Positions 1 through 6,103 of a stretch of DNA of 11,568 bases are shown one piece after another. The notes beneath the pieces are model-generated. The model was given only the letters and a program-made list of their open reading frames with translations, had not been told where the DNA came from and did not search any database. The position numbers and the translations under genes were made by a program. The stretch covers positions 1 to 11,568 of the forward strand of contig JASHTR010000571.1 in assembly GCA_030040455.1 (NCBI GenBank), written 5' to 3'. Each line of letters opens with the position of its first letter. Position 1 is the stretch's first letter. The DNA comes from Terriglobia bacterium (GTDB lineage Bacteria > Acidobacteriota > Terriglobia > UBA7540).

Positions 1-2
1 AA

Positions 3-203
3 GATGAAGCGACGTTAGTGCTTGAGTTTTATAATGCCATCCAAACGGGGCAAGTGGATGTGGCATCCCTTACCTCGACGCCCCCAGGGTGCAAGCGCGA
101 AAAGGATGGGACTCTCGTCCCTGTACCGCTCGAGATTCAACCAATCGAAATTGCTGCGCTGGATAGGGGGGGTAATTGGGGGAAGGCTGGGGCGCAACAC
201 TAA
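3..203 (+). CDS. 3' end of an unidentified gene (partial, N-terminus off window)
   Basis: An open frame enters from the left edge and ends at a TAA at 201-203, giving 66 visible residues. The first visible residues are DEATLVLEFYNAIQTGQ and the last are LDRGGNWGKAGAQH. The frame stays open to the window edge, and the peptide has a plausible globular composition with acidic, aliphatic and aromatic residues well spread. A GTG at 18 could serve as an internal start, but no Shine-Dalgarno precedes it, so a gene tail is the better reading. I do not recognise the family and assign no function. The overlapping frames on both strands (15-218 minus, 22-222 plus) are Pro/Arg-rich and look like shadows. 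No terminator hairpin follows the stop. Confidence 0.5.
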   Translation, partial: DEATLVLEFYNAIQTGQVDVASLTSTPPGCKREKDGTLVPVPLEIQPIEIAALDRGGNWGKAGAQH

Positions 204-281
204 GAATAGCACCGTCATTTAGCACTTGTTACGTGGAGATTCTACATTTTTTGAGCCAAAAGTTTCTGAGGAATCGCCTAA

Positions 282-318
282 TGCTGTCATTCTGAGGGAA
301 GCGAAGAATCCCCGTATT
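282..318 (+). repeat. Left arm of a 37-bp inverted repeat flanking the GIY-YIG remnant
   Basis: The arm starts TGCTGTCATTCTGAG and ends GAATCCCCGTATT. Its reverse complement recurs at 507-543 with two mismatches (35 of 37 by hand count). This resembles the CATTCTGAG-nn-AGCGAAGAATC type of dispersed repeat that I recall as common between genes in Acidobacteriota; that recollection was not checked. The arm is read through by the open frame 226-504, where it encodes a repeat-derived peptide (VILREAKNPR), so that reading frame's first 30 residues should not be taken as protein. Confidence 0.85.
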
Positions 319-324
319 TCGCCT

Positions 325-504
325 TGCACCTTTGAGACTTTCGGCGATGTTCGCGCCGCGATTCAACGGGAGAAGCAAATCAAAGGGGGGCTTCGTGCGA
401 AGACGGTGGCTTTGATCGTCTCGCAAAATCCCACCTGGAGGGATTTAAGTCAAGGCTGGTTTGGTGAAGAGAAATCCGGGGATTCCTCGCAGAGTCTACC
501 CTGA
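325..504 (+). pseudogene. GIY-YIG endonuclease, C-terminal remnant
   Basis: The frame 226-504 contains, from about nt 331 to 465, a segment matching the C-terminal half of small UPF0213/YhbQ-type GIY-YIG nucleases: FETFGDVRAAIQREKQIKGG, then a VALI segment, then NPTWRDLSQGWF. Intact members carry GIY...YIG plus an Arg in their first ~40 residues, and that part is absent here. The left repeat arm lies only 12 bp before the conserved segment. The Glu in REKQIK and the Asn in NPTW correspond to the metal-binding Glu and the conserved Asn of the family. The two Tyr and the Arg are missing, and the usual KGW is KGG, so nuclease activity is not expected. No ribosome-binding site or credible start is visible. 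This is a 5'-truncated relic, and the flanking inverted repeat suggests it was part of a mobile unit. Confidence 0.75.
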
Positions 505-506
505 GT

Positions 507-543
507 AATACGGGGATTCTTCGCTCCGCTCAGAATGACAGCA
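507..543 (-). repeat. Right arm of the 37-bp inverted repeat
   Basis: This is the inverted partner of 282-318. It starts AATACGGGGATTCTTCGCT and ends TCAGAATGACAGCA. It begins 3 bp after the TGA that ends the GIY-YIG remnant, so the two arms closely frame that remnant. The pair could fold as a 37-bp stem in RNA with a loop of about 188 nt. Confidence 0.85.
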
Positions 544-620
544 CCAGAGGTTTGCCCGAACCCCTGGAATTAAATGTCGAAACTCCAAACAACTTGTTGC
601 AGGAGCTGGATCACACCCGT

Positions 621-626
621 AAGGAG
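621..626 (+). promoter_or_regulatory. Ribosome-binding site fixing the start at 633
   Basis: AAGGAG lies 6 nt before the ATG at 633. An in-frame ATG further upstream (552) has no such site and would place 27 polar residues ahead of a normal signal peptide, so 633 is preferred. Confidence 0.75.
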
Positions 627-632
627 CCAATC

Positions 633-1265
633 ATGCGATGGACGAAAATAGGGACGGTAGGCGTTGTAAGCCTCCTGATTGTGACGGCGGCGGCCGCGGG
701 CCAAAATACCGCAAAGACACCCGAACCCACGAAGCCTCTGGTCCCTCTCAAAGTGAATGTGGTGTTCAGTGAATACGAAGGTGCGAAGAAAGTCAGCAGT
801 TTGCCGTATGTACTTTCCGTCAACGCCAACGACCATTTTTTTCGCGCGCGTGCCAGCTTGCGCATGGGAATTCGAGTTCCTATTTCCGTCGTAGGAAATG
901 GTCTCCAGTACCAGTACCAGTACCAGGATGTGGGTACCAACATTGATTGTATGGCTAGATCGCTTGACGGCGGCGCCTATGAAATCGAATTATCGCTGGC
1001 GCGATCGTCTGTATACTCGCCGCGCGGCATCAGTTATCGGGGAGAAGTACGTGAATTGAGCGGCGGTTCAACCCCAACCACTACTCCTGGAAGCAATCAG
1101 AAATCTGCCAGCGAGTCGAATGTTTCTCACCCGATCTTCAGCCAGTTCAGTGCTGACCTCAACCTCGTAATGCATGACGGCCAGACCATCCAGAGCACCA
1201 TGGCCACTGATCCAGTCAGCGGACGTGTATTGAAAGTGGATGCGACTCTGCACGTAGTAAAATGA
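633..1265 (+). CDS. Small secreted protein of unknown function
   Basis: The product is 210 aa starting MRWTKIG. It has a basic N-terminus, a hydrophobic core (about residues 7-21, VGVVSLLIVTAAAA) and a likely signal peptidase site near AAAG-QN, so it is probably exported to the periplasm. The mature part is beta-rich. It includes LRMGIRVPI followed by a Q/Y stretch and QDVGTNIDC, then a Ser/Thr/Gly-rich linker (about residues 146-164), and ends with DGQTIQSTMATDPVSGRVLKV. The 'LRxGxxxPI...YQDVGxxxD' spacing recalls the C-terminal motif of secretin-type proteins, but the protein is far shorter than a secretin and has no other recognisable domain. It most resembles uncharacterised secreted proteins I associate with Acidobacteriota. 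The next gene starts 7 bp downstream, so the two are probably co-transcribed. Start chosen from AAGGAG at 621-626. Confidence 0.8.
   Translation: MRWTKIGTVGVVSLLIVTAAAAGQNTAKTPEPTKPLVPLKVNVVFSEYEGAKKVSSLPYVLSVNANDHFFRARASLRMGIRVPISVVGNGLQYQYQYQDVGTNIDCMARSLDGGAYEIELSLARSSVYSPRGISYRGEVRELSGGSTPTTTPGSNQKSASESNVSHPIFSQFSADLNLVMHDGQTIQSTMATDPVSGRVLKVDATLHVVK
907..927 (+). repeat. In-frame hexanucleotide repeat (CAGTAC)3 CAG
   Basis: Three tandem copies of CAGTAC plus a trailing CAG lie inside the secreted-protein gene and encode Gln-Tyr repeats (QYQYQYQ). The 6-bp unit preserves the reading frame, so slippage would change the number of QY pairs without breaking the protein. Confidence 0.8.
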
Positions 1266-1272
1266 TCCCATA

Positions 1273-2226
1273 GTGAAAATTATCGTGCTGGATGGTTACA
1301 CGCTGAATCCCGGGGATTTATCGTGGGACGGCTTCATGAGGCTTGGCACGGTCGAGGTCTACGACCGCACTCCGCCCGAAGCGGTCGTCGAGCGAGCGTC
1401 GAGTGCGGAAGTGTTGCTCACCAACAAAGTCCCGCTTCGCGCCAAGACGGTGCGCGCGCTCACAAGTCTCCGCTATATTGGCGTGCTGGCGACGGGATAC
1501 GACATCATTGACCTGGCCGTTGCGCGGGAATTGGGGATCACGGTGACGAACATCCCCGCATACGGGGCCGACTCCGTGGCCCAGCTTACCATCGCACTGC
1601 TGCTGGAGCTTTGCCATCACGTTGGAATGCACAATGAGGCTGTGCACGCCGGAGAATGGTCACGAAGCAAGGACTGGTCCTTCTGGAAATCACCTTTGAT
1701 GGAGCTTCAGGGCAAGACCCTGGGGGTGGTTGGCTTTGGCCGTATTGGACGACGAGTAGCGGAAATCGCCCACGCCTTAGGGATGTCCGTGTTGGCATCC
1801 ACCACGCGCCATGAGAATCCCCCTCTCTATCCCGAATTCGAATGGGCAACCACAGAAGAAATTTTAATGGCGGCCGACGTCGTCAGCCTTCACTGTCCGC
1901 TCACGGGCGAGACCCGGGGGCTGATAAATGCCTCACGGCTGGCGCTGATGAAGCCGGGCTCTTTTCTCATTAATACTTCGCGCGGCGGCCTTGTCGTTGA
2001 GCAGGACCTGGCCGACGCGCTGAATCAGGGCAAGATTGCGGGAGCAGCACTCGACGTTCTCTCGGGCGAGCCGCCCCCGAACGATAATCCCCTGCTCCAC
2101 GCCAAGCATTGCATCATCACGCCGCACCTCGCGTGGGCTACAAGGGAAGCCCGCGCGCGGCTGATGCGAACGGCTGAAGAAAACCTTGCCGCGTTCCTTT
2201 CCGGCCATCCGCAGAATGTGGTTTGA
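1273..2226 (+). CDS. D-isomer-specific 2-hydroxyacid dehydrogenase
   Basis: A 317-aa cytosolic NAD(P)-dependent oxidoreductase of the glycerate/phosphoglycerate dehydrogenase family, interconverting a 2-oxoacid and a D-2-hydroxyacid. It shows the typical substrate-binding N-terminal region and VLATGYDIID (72-80). The Rossmann motif GFGRIG is at 154-159. The catalytic triad is Arg237 (NTSRGG), Glu266 (SGEP) and His285 (TPHLAWAT). Length is normal for the family. The expected acidic residue after the second nucleotide-binding strand is replaced by the run ASTTRH (about 175-180), so NADP use is possible (inference). The start is GTG at 1273, 7 bp after the preceding stop. There is no strong Shine-Dalgarno, but MKIIVLDGYTLNPGD matches the normal family N-terminus, so the start is credible and translation may be coupled. 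The exact substrate (hydroxypyruvate, glyoxylate or another 2-oxoacid) cannot be told from sequence. It has no export signal, unlike the sugar-acid enzymes that follow. Confidence 0.93.
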   Translation: MKIIVLDGYTLNPGDLSWDGFMRLGTVEVYDRTPPEAVVERASSAEVLLTNKVPLRAKTVRALTSLRYIGVLATGYDIIDLAVARELGITVTNIPAYGADSVAQLTIALLLELCHHVGMHNEAVHAGEWSRSKDWSFWKSPLMELQGKTLGVVGFGRIGRRVAEIAHALGMSVLASTTRHENPPLYPEFEWATTEEILMAADVVSLHCPLTGETRGLINASRLALMKPGSFLINTSRGGLVVEQDLADALNQGKIAGAALDVLSGEPPPNDNPLLHAKHCIITPHLAWATREARARLMRTAEENLAAFLSGHPQNVV

Positions 2227-2278
2227 GATTGCGTCTCAACTCCATAGCCGGTCCTCGTAAGATTTCCTTTCCTTCGTC

Positions 2279-3598
2279 TCAGTCGAAGAAATCGCGATCC
2301 TCGTCGGAGAGGTGAGCTTTGGCTGCCCGGACGTTGAAAGTCACACCGAGACCCGGCTTGTCCCAAACGTCGATGAAGCCATTTTTGACGATCGGGTCCG
2401 GCAAGCCCTCAACGATGTCGTACCACCACTCCGGCTGGCCCACCGGATACTCGAAAGCGATATAGTTCTGCGGGAGGGTTGCTCCCATCTGTACTTCCGC
2501 GGCCAGTCCAAAAAGCCCGTCGAAAATTCCGTGCGGAGCCACCAGGATGCCATGCAAATCGGCATACTCCGCAATCCACTTCAGCTCCGCCATCCCGCCC
2601 ACGTCTTCCGGGTCGGGGCCGATCACATTCACCGCCTGATTTTCGATGAGATCTTTAAAATTCTCCCGAAGATAGATCTCCTCTCCGGTGTGAATCGGAG
2701 TCGACGTGCTCTCGGTGACCTGTTTGAAGACCTGGGCGTTCGGGTAAGGCGTGTAGTCGCCTGTGATCATGTCTTCGAGCCATGTAATGTGCAGCGGTTC
2801 CACCGCGCGCGCAAACCGGATGGCATCCTTGGGTACCCAGCCCGGCCCGCAATCCAGGGCCAGCCCGACTTCATCGCCTAAGACCTTCTTCATGGCTTCG
2901 ACGCAGGCGATGACATGGTCGAGGCCGCGTTCCGTCAGGAGGCCGTAATCCATGTGCGGCGGTCCTGTTCGTGGTTGGTCGTACCAGGCGTCCGGGATGG
3001 CGGTCAGCATCGCCGGATTATGGAAGGCAACTGGCTGTTTGATCAGTGTGTAGCCTTCTTTAGCCTCCTTCACGCTCGCCGCGATCTCGGCGTAATCCTG
3101 CGGCGTGCGGGGTATCCTGCGCACGTTGTTAATGGAGTTTCCGTAGGGGCGGACGCGGTCCCGGATCTTTCCCCCCAGCAGCTTATAAACCGGCAATCCG
3201 GCCACTTGCCCCGCGATATCCCAGAGAGCGATTTCGATGGCGCTGACCGCTGCACCCCAGGGCTTGAACGCGCCCATCCGGCGGATCTTCAGCATCACCC
3301 GCGCCACGTTCGTCGGGTCTTCGCCCACAAGAAAGTGCTTATAGAACAGCACCATCGGCTTGAGATACGGCTTGGCAGACTCCGCTTGACCGTAGCCGGA
3401 AATGCCTTGGTCGGTGACGATTCGAACCGTCGGGTTGCGACCGATGATTGCGCATTTGAGGTCTGTAATCTTGATCGATCCACTCCCTGTACGATTTTGA
3501 GGGAGTGGCTGACCGCCCCCCGGCTGAGCCGCAAGCGACGTTGCGGCTGCGGCCCCCGAAAGCGATCCGAGAAATCCTCTTCGCGTCCAATGATCCAT
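2279..3598 (-). CDS. Tat-exported mandelate racemase/muconate lactonizing (enolase superfamily) protein, probable sugar-acid dehydratase
   Basis: The product is 439 aa. The N-terminus MDHWTRRGFLGSLSG has a twin-arginine motif (T5-R6-R7-G-F-L) followed by an Ala-rich segment, so it should be exported folded. The enolase-superfamily capping domain spans about residues 43-145, including the conserved IEIALWDIAGQ and LPVYKLLGG. The barrel follows, with candidate metal ligands Asp249 (ALDCGPG), Glu275 (WLEDM) and Glu306 (TGEEIY). Lys187 (LIKQP), Asp329 with a following GG, and His356 (APHG) are candidate acid/base residues. This layout resembles the galactonate/mannonate dehydratase and mandelate racemase subgroups, which abstract the proton alpha to a carboxylate. 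The substrate is not determined. The frame extends to 3640, but AGGAGG at 3604-3609 and the Tat motif fix the start at 3598. It is the last gene of the leftward block, 90 bp after the RraA-like gene, and converges with the dehydrogenase. Confidence 0.9.
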   Translation of the reverse strand: MDHWTRRGFLGSLSGAAAATSLAAQPGGGQPLPQNRTGSGSIKITDLKCAIIGRNPTVRIVTDQGISGYGQAESAKPYLKPMVLFYKHFLVGEDPTNVARVMLKIRRMGAFKPWGAAVSAIEIALWDIAGQVAGLPVYKLLGGKIRDRVRPYGNSINNVRRIPRTPQDYAEIAASVKEAKEGYTLIKQPVAFHNPAMLTAIPDAWYDQPRTGPPHMDYGLLTERGLDHVIACVEAMKKVLGDEVGLALDCGPGWVPKDAIRFARAVEPLHITWLEDMITGDYTPYPNAQVFKQVTESTSTPIHTGEEIYLRENFKDLIENQAVNVIGPDPEDVGGMAELKWIAEYADLHGILVAPHGIFDGLFGLAAEVQMGATLPQNYIAFEYPVGQPEWWYDIVEGLPDPIVKNGFIDVWDKPGLGVTFNVRAAKAHLSDEDRDFFD

Positions 3599-3603
3599 GA
3601 GCT

Positions 3604-3609
3604 CCTCCT
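3604..3609 (-). promoter_or_regulatory. Ribosome-binding site fixing the start at 3598
   Basis: AGGAGG on the minus strand lies 5 nt before the ATG at 3598. It selects this ATG over the in-frame one at 3640, which would add 14 residues before the Tat signal. Confidence 0.8.
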
Positions 3610-3688
3610 GTTGGAAAGTAACGAGTTGTCGAGAGGCCAAAGGCCGAACGCGCTCGCTTTTGGCTTTTGACCTTTAGCCTGCTAAACC

Positions 3689-4612
3689 TCAGTGTTCCTT
3701 GAGCCGCTGCTTTGAGCCTTGCGAAGCGGCCCAACTGTTGAATTCTTCAATCATCTGGTTCGTCCAACGGCCATCAATCTGGCCAGGCGTGTATTTCTGC
3801 TCGCGAAGCATCATCATTCCCCAATCATCAATGAGATGGTCCATTTCAGCATGGTCGGCCACCTTTTCAGCCAGTTGCGGGGGAATAAAAGTGACTCCTT
3901 CCGGGTCGCTGACGGCGATGTCTCCGGGCATCACCGTAACCTGGCCAATCCGGATGGGCACGTTGATCCCCATCAGCATCACGTTTCTTAACGCGGAAGG
4001 GTCGGTTCCGCGGGAAAAAATCTCAAATCCTTTAATGTCCCCGATTTCGGCAGTGTCGCGCACCGAGCCATCCACGATCAATCCGTCAATGGGGAGCGTG
4101 CTACGTTCCTTTGTGGAGACCGAGGTGCCAAGATTGGACCCAATGATGGTGCCGTCTTGGATCTTGCCGAAAAGATCCACCACCATCACGTCGCCCGGCT
4201 GGAGCGTGTTAATGATCCAGGAGTTTTCTCCGCGGACGGTCTCACCCTCCTTTTTGCCGTTGGCCCGGATAACCGAATCCACATCCGGCCGGTAAGGCAT
4301 GAACACTGCTGTCACCACGCGGCCGATCAGCCTCTGGCCCGAAGGGTTAATCACCTTCCAGCCGGCCTCAAATTGGTTGTGGTAGCCCGCCCTCAGCAAC
4401 ACTTCCCAGGCTTGTTCGGCCGTTGTGTCCTTAAGGCGTTGTAGGACCGAGTCGGGAACATCCGGGCGTCCGTCATTAAAGCGCGCGCCATTCCAATCCG
4501 GCGTGAATTCAACGAGCTGCTCCTTCGAAAACAATCCAAGCTGCGCCCATCCGCTGGCGCTCAAACCCAGCACCAGAACGACCAAAAGCAGTAATGAGAA
4601 ATTCCTTTTCAT
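3689..4612 (-). CDS. Sec-exported RraA-like (dimethylmenaquinone methyltransferase / HMG aldolase superfamily) protein
   Basis: The product is 307 aa. A signal peptide (MKRNF, then a Leu/Val-rich core to about residue 18, cleavage likely after GWA-Q, 22-24) predicts export. Residues about 60-260 match the RraA/4-hydroxy-4-methyl-2-oxoglutarate aldolase fold. They include LQPGDVMVVD (137-146), GSNLGT (158-163) and the signature DGLIVDGSVRD with Asp181-Gly182-x-x-Arg185-Asp186. In true aldolases of this family that Arg and Asp bind the substrate and the divalent metal. A later VMPGDIAVSDPEGVTFIP (228-244) is also typical. The family includes class II pyruvate aldolases, oxaloacetate decarboxylases and the non-enzymatic RNase E regulator RraA. 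The older name 'methyltransferase' is a known misannotation. With two dehydratase-type neighbours, cleavage of a 2-keto-3-deoxy or related acid is the likeliest role (inference). Members are usually cytosolic and about 160-240 aa, so the leader and the ~60-residue N-terminal extension are unusual. GAGGAGG (4620-4626) lies 7 nt before the ATG. Confidence 0.88.
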   Translation of the reverse strand: MKRNFSLLLLVVLVLGLSASGWAQLGLFSKEQLVEFTPDWNGARFNDGRPDVPDSVLQRLKDTTAEQAWEVLLRAGYHNQFEAGWKVINPSGQRLIGRVVTAVFMPYRPDVDSVIRANGKKEGETVRGENSWIINTLQPGDVMVVDLFGKIQDGTIIGSNLGTSVSTKERSTLPIDGLIVDGSVRDTAEIGDIKGFEIFSRGTDPSALRNVMLMGINVPIRIGQVTVMPGDIAVSDPEGVTFIPPQLAEKVADHAEMDHLIDDWGMMMLREQKYTPGQIDGRWTNQMIEEFNSWAASQGSKQRLKEH

Positions 4613-4720
4613 GTCTCTGCCTCCTCAGTGAAATGTTCTCGCTATATATGGCGATATCGATAATTAGGCGTGGTTAGTGCATCAGGGCACGGCTGAAGAG
4701 TCTGTTTTTTTCACGCCTCC

Positions 4721-5854
4721 CTATGCATAGGGGATGTGACGGCTGGCCATAATCCCCTTGAGGTAACCGACCGCAAAGATTTTGCCCAGGACGCCGTATC
4801 CGGGGTGGACCGGGTAGTGGAACAGGCTGCCCTCTTGGGCCTCACCGTCCAGGATCGGATCGTGGTCGGGACGCAACGCGCCGCGAAAACCGTTGTCGTA
4901 GAACGTTTGGAACATCTCGCCAAAATCGGTTTTCCCGTTATCTTGAAAGACCTCGACAAAGTTGTCGCGGGTGCCTTGAAGATTGCGCGCGTGGATGTAG
5001 AAAACTTTCTTGTCCCGGCAAAACTCTCGCGCCAGCGCCTTTAGGTCTACACCCGGGAAAAGGGAAAATACCCCCATTTCGAAAGTGACGCCGTTTATCG
5101 GACTCGGCACGATCTTCATGACGCGGCGATAAGCCGCCGGGCTGACGATAATGCGAGAAATGCCGCGGAGCAGAGGCACGGGAGGATCGTCAGGATGGAG
5201 GGCCATCTGCACGTTGGCCTTCTCGGCCACGGGAATCACGGCTTTCAGGAAATATTCGATGTTCTGCCACATCTGCTCTTCGCTGATGCGCCCCCACTTC
5301 GTAAGACCCAGCTTTTCGGCGTCCTGAAGGTTAAATGACATGGTGGAGGCTCCGCCGCGCCCCGGATACTGCAGGTTGGAGCGGTACCAATCGATTCCCG
5401 CCATAAAGTCATAGCAAACCATCGGAATGCCAACTTTGCCGAGCGCCTCAATGGCTGCAATGTAGTTTTCAATCTCTTCATCCCGGCCCGGCAACCCGAG
5501 CTTAATCCTATTCGCGGGCACCGGATGGCTCTCAATGCCGGCGATCGTCAGCCCAGCCGCCTCGTAGGTCGCCTTGATCTTTGCGACCGTATCCACATAC
5601 TGGCTGCGAGGGACACGACTCAGCGGATTGGCTGTGCCTGCAATCGCGTGAGTCACTCCAATTTGCTCGGACAATTTGACCAGGTGCGGATTTCTGTCGC
5701 CCCAGATCAGGCAAATTTTAATTTTTTCATCCCCGGAGTTTGACTTTTCTCCCGACGGCGACCCGGGCAGCGCTCCGGAGACCGAAGGCAGAGCTGCGGC
5801 AGCCACTGTTGCCAATACTCCCTGTAGACACTCACGACGGTTAGGCTTGAACAT
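4721..5854 (-). CDS. Tat-exported mannonate dehydratase (UxuA) homologue
   Basis: The product is 377 aa. Mannonate dehydratase converts D-mannonate to 2-keto-3-deoxygluconate in hexuronate breakdown and is normally cytosolic. Here the N-terminus has a twin-arginine-like motif (NRRECLQG, 5-12) and an Ala-rich segment, so export is predicted. Family motifs are VCYDFMAGIDWYRS (146-159), RGGAS (166-170), the metal-site HPDDPP (His220), YIHARN (His288) and RPDH (Asp330). The position where UxuA has its metal-binding Cys (TFCTG-type motif) reads TFEMG, with Glu259. This could alter metal choice or reaction, so the mannonate substrate is not assured. The frame runs on to 6013 through the palindromic repeat, but AGGAGA at 5861-5866 lies 6 nt before ATG 5854, and that start gives a proper Tat signal. 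It lies 108 bp upstream of the RraA-like gene on the same strand. Confidence 0.87.
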   Translation of the reverse strand: MFKPNRRECLQGVLATVAAAALPSVSGALPGSPSGEKSNSGDEKIKICLIWGDRNPHLVKLSEQIGVTHAIAGTANPLSRVPRSQYVDTVAKIKATYEAAGLTIAGIESHPVPANRIKLGLPGRDEEIENYIAAIEALGKVGIPMVCYDFMAGIDWYRSNLQYPGRGGASTMSFNLQDAEKLGLTKWGRISEEQMWQNIEYFLKAVIPVAEKANVQMALHPDDPPVPLLRGISRIIVSPAAYRRVMKIVPSPINGVTFEMGVFSLFPGVDLKALAREFCRDKKVFYIHARNLQGTRDNFVEVFQDNGKTDFGEMFQTFYDNGFRGALRPDHDPILDGEAQEGSLFHYPVHPGYGVLGKIFAVGYLKGIMASRHIPYA

Positions 5855-5860
5855 GCTCGT

Positions 5861-5866
5861 TCTCCT
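5861..5866 (-). promoter_or_regulatory. Ribosome-binding site fixing the start at 5854
   Basis: AGGAGA on the minus strand lies 6 nt before the ATG at 5854. It rules out the in-frame ATG at 6013, which lies inside the dispersed repeat. Confidence 0.75.
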
Positions 5867-5891
5867 GATGCATGGCGGTCTATGACTACCC

Positions 5892-6042
5892 CCTTTGGAG
5901 TGCGGCGGCTTGCCGCCGCTTTTCCCAAGGCCAGCTTGCTGGCCACGGGATATTCCTTCAGCACCGCGAGCCAGCTCGCCGGCACAAAGCGGCAGCACGC
6001 TGCCGCGCTCCAAGGCTCCCGCATACGTAAAGAGGCGTTGGA
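5892..6042 (+). repeat. Palindrome-rich 151-bp repeat, copy L
   Basis: This copy is in opposite orientation to 9349-9499. Aligned without gaps, 137 of 151 bases match by hand count. A 124-bp core (5892-6015) begins CCTTTGGAGTGCGGC and ends GCGCTCCAAGG, so its ends are near-inverted repeats. Inside are four hairpins with two-base loops: 5902-5919 (GCGGCGGC-TT-GCCGCCGC), about 5929-5944 (GGCCAGC-TT-GCTGGCC), about 5967-5980 (GCGAGC-CA-GCTCGC) and about 5989-6006 (GCGGCAGC-AC-GCTGCCGC). It fills most of the 249-bp gap between the beta-helix gene and the UxuA homologue. The open frames through it encode repeat peptide, not genes. Confidence 0.9.
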
Positions 6043-6103
6043 CGCACCCCGCTGGATTCCAGCTTCATCAATGTGACTCGCGGCAAAGCTGCCTCTCTCC
6101 ACG

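Noticed and set aside
226..330. First third of the 226-504 frame as a protein N-terminus
   Set aside because: It consists of intergenic sequence plus the dispersed repeat. No ribosome-binding site is present, and family homology begins only at about 331.
2223..2239. Possible terminator TTGAGA-TTGCG-TCTCAA overlapping the dehydrogenase stop codon
   Set aside because: The stem is only 6 bp and no T-run follows. The convergent gap 2227-2278 shows no convincing terminator on either strand.
2312..2881. 189-aa + strand open frame opposite the enolase-superfamily gene, and similar long antisense frames at 2915-3670, 6680-7369 and 7571-8539
   Set aside because: Shadows of well-supported genes on the opposite strand: rich in Arg/His, no family motifs, no ribosome-binding sites.
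3635..3686. Small hairpins GGCC-AAA-GGCC and TTTAGC-CT-GCTAAA upstream of the enolase-superfamily gene
   Set aside because: Short stems without a T-run or known regulatory consensus. Not enough to call an attenuator or terminator.
4613..4720. Promoter or operator between the UxuA and RraA-like genes (CGATATCG palindrome, 7-bp AGGCGTG/CACGCCT arms, T-run at 4704-4711)
   Set aside because: No recognisable -35/-10 pair, and the arms are short and 39 bp apart. It could occur by chance.
5855..6013. N-terminal extension of the UxuA homologue to an ATG at 6013
   Set aside because: The extra 53 residues are translated from the palindromic repeat. A Shine-Dalgarno and Tat signal mark 5854 as the start.
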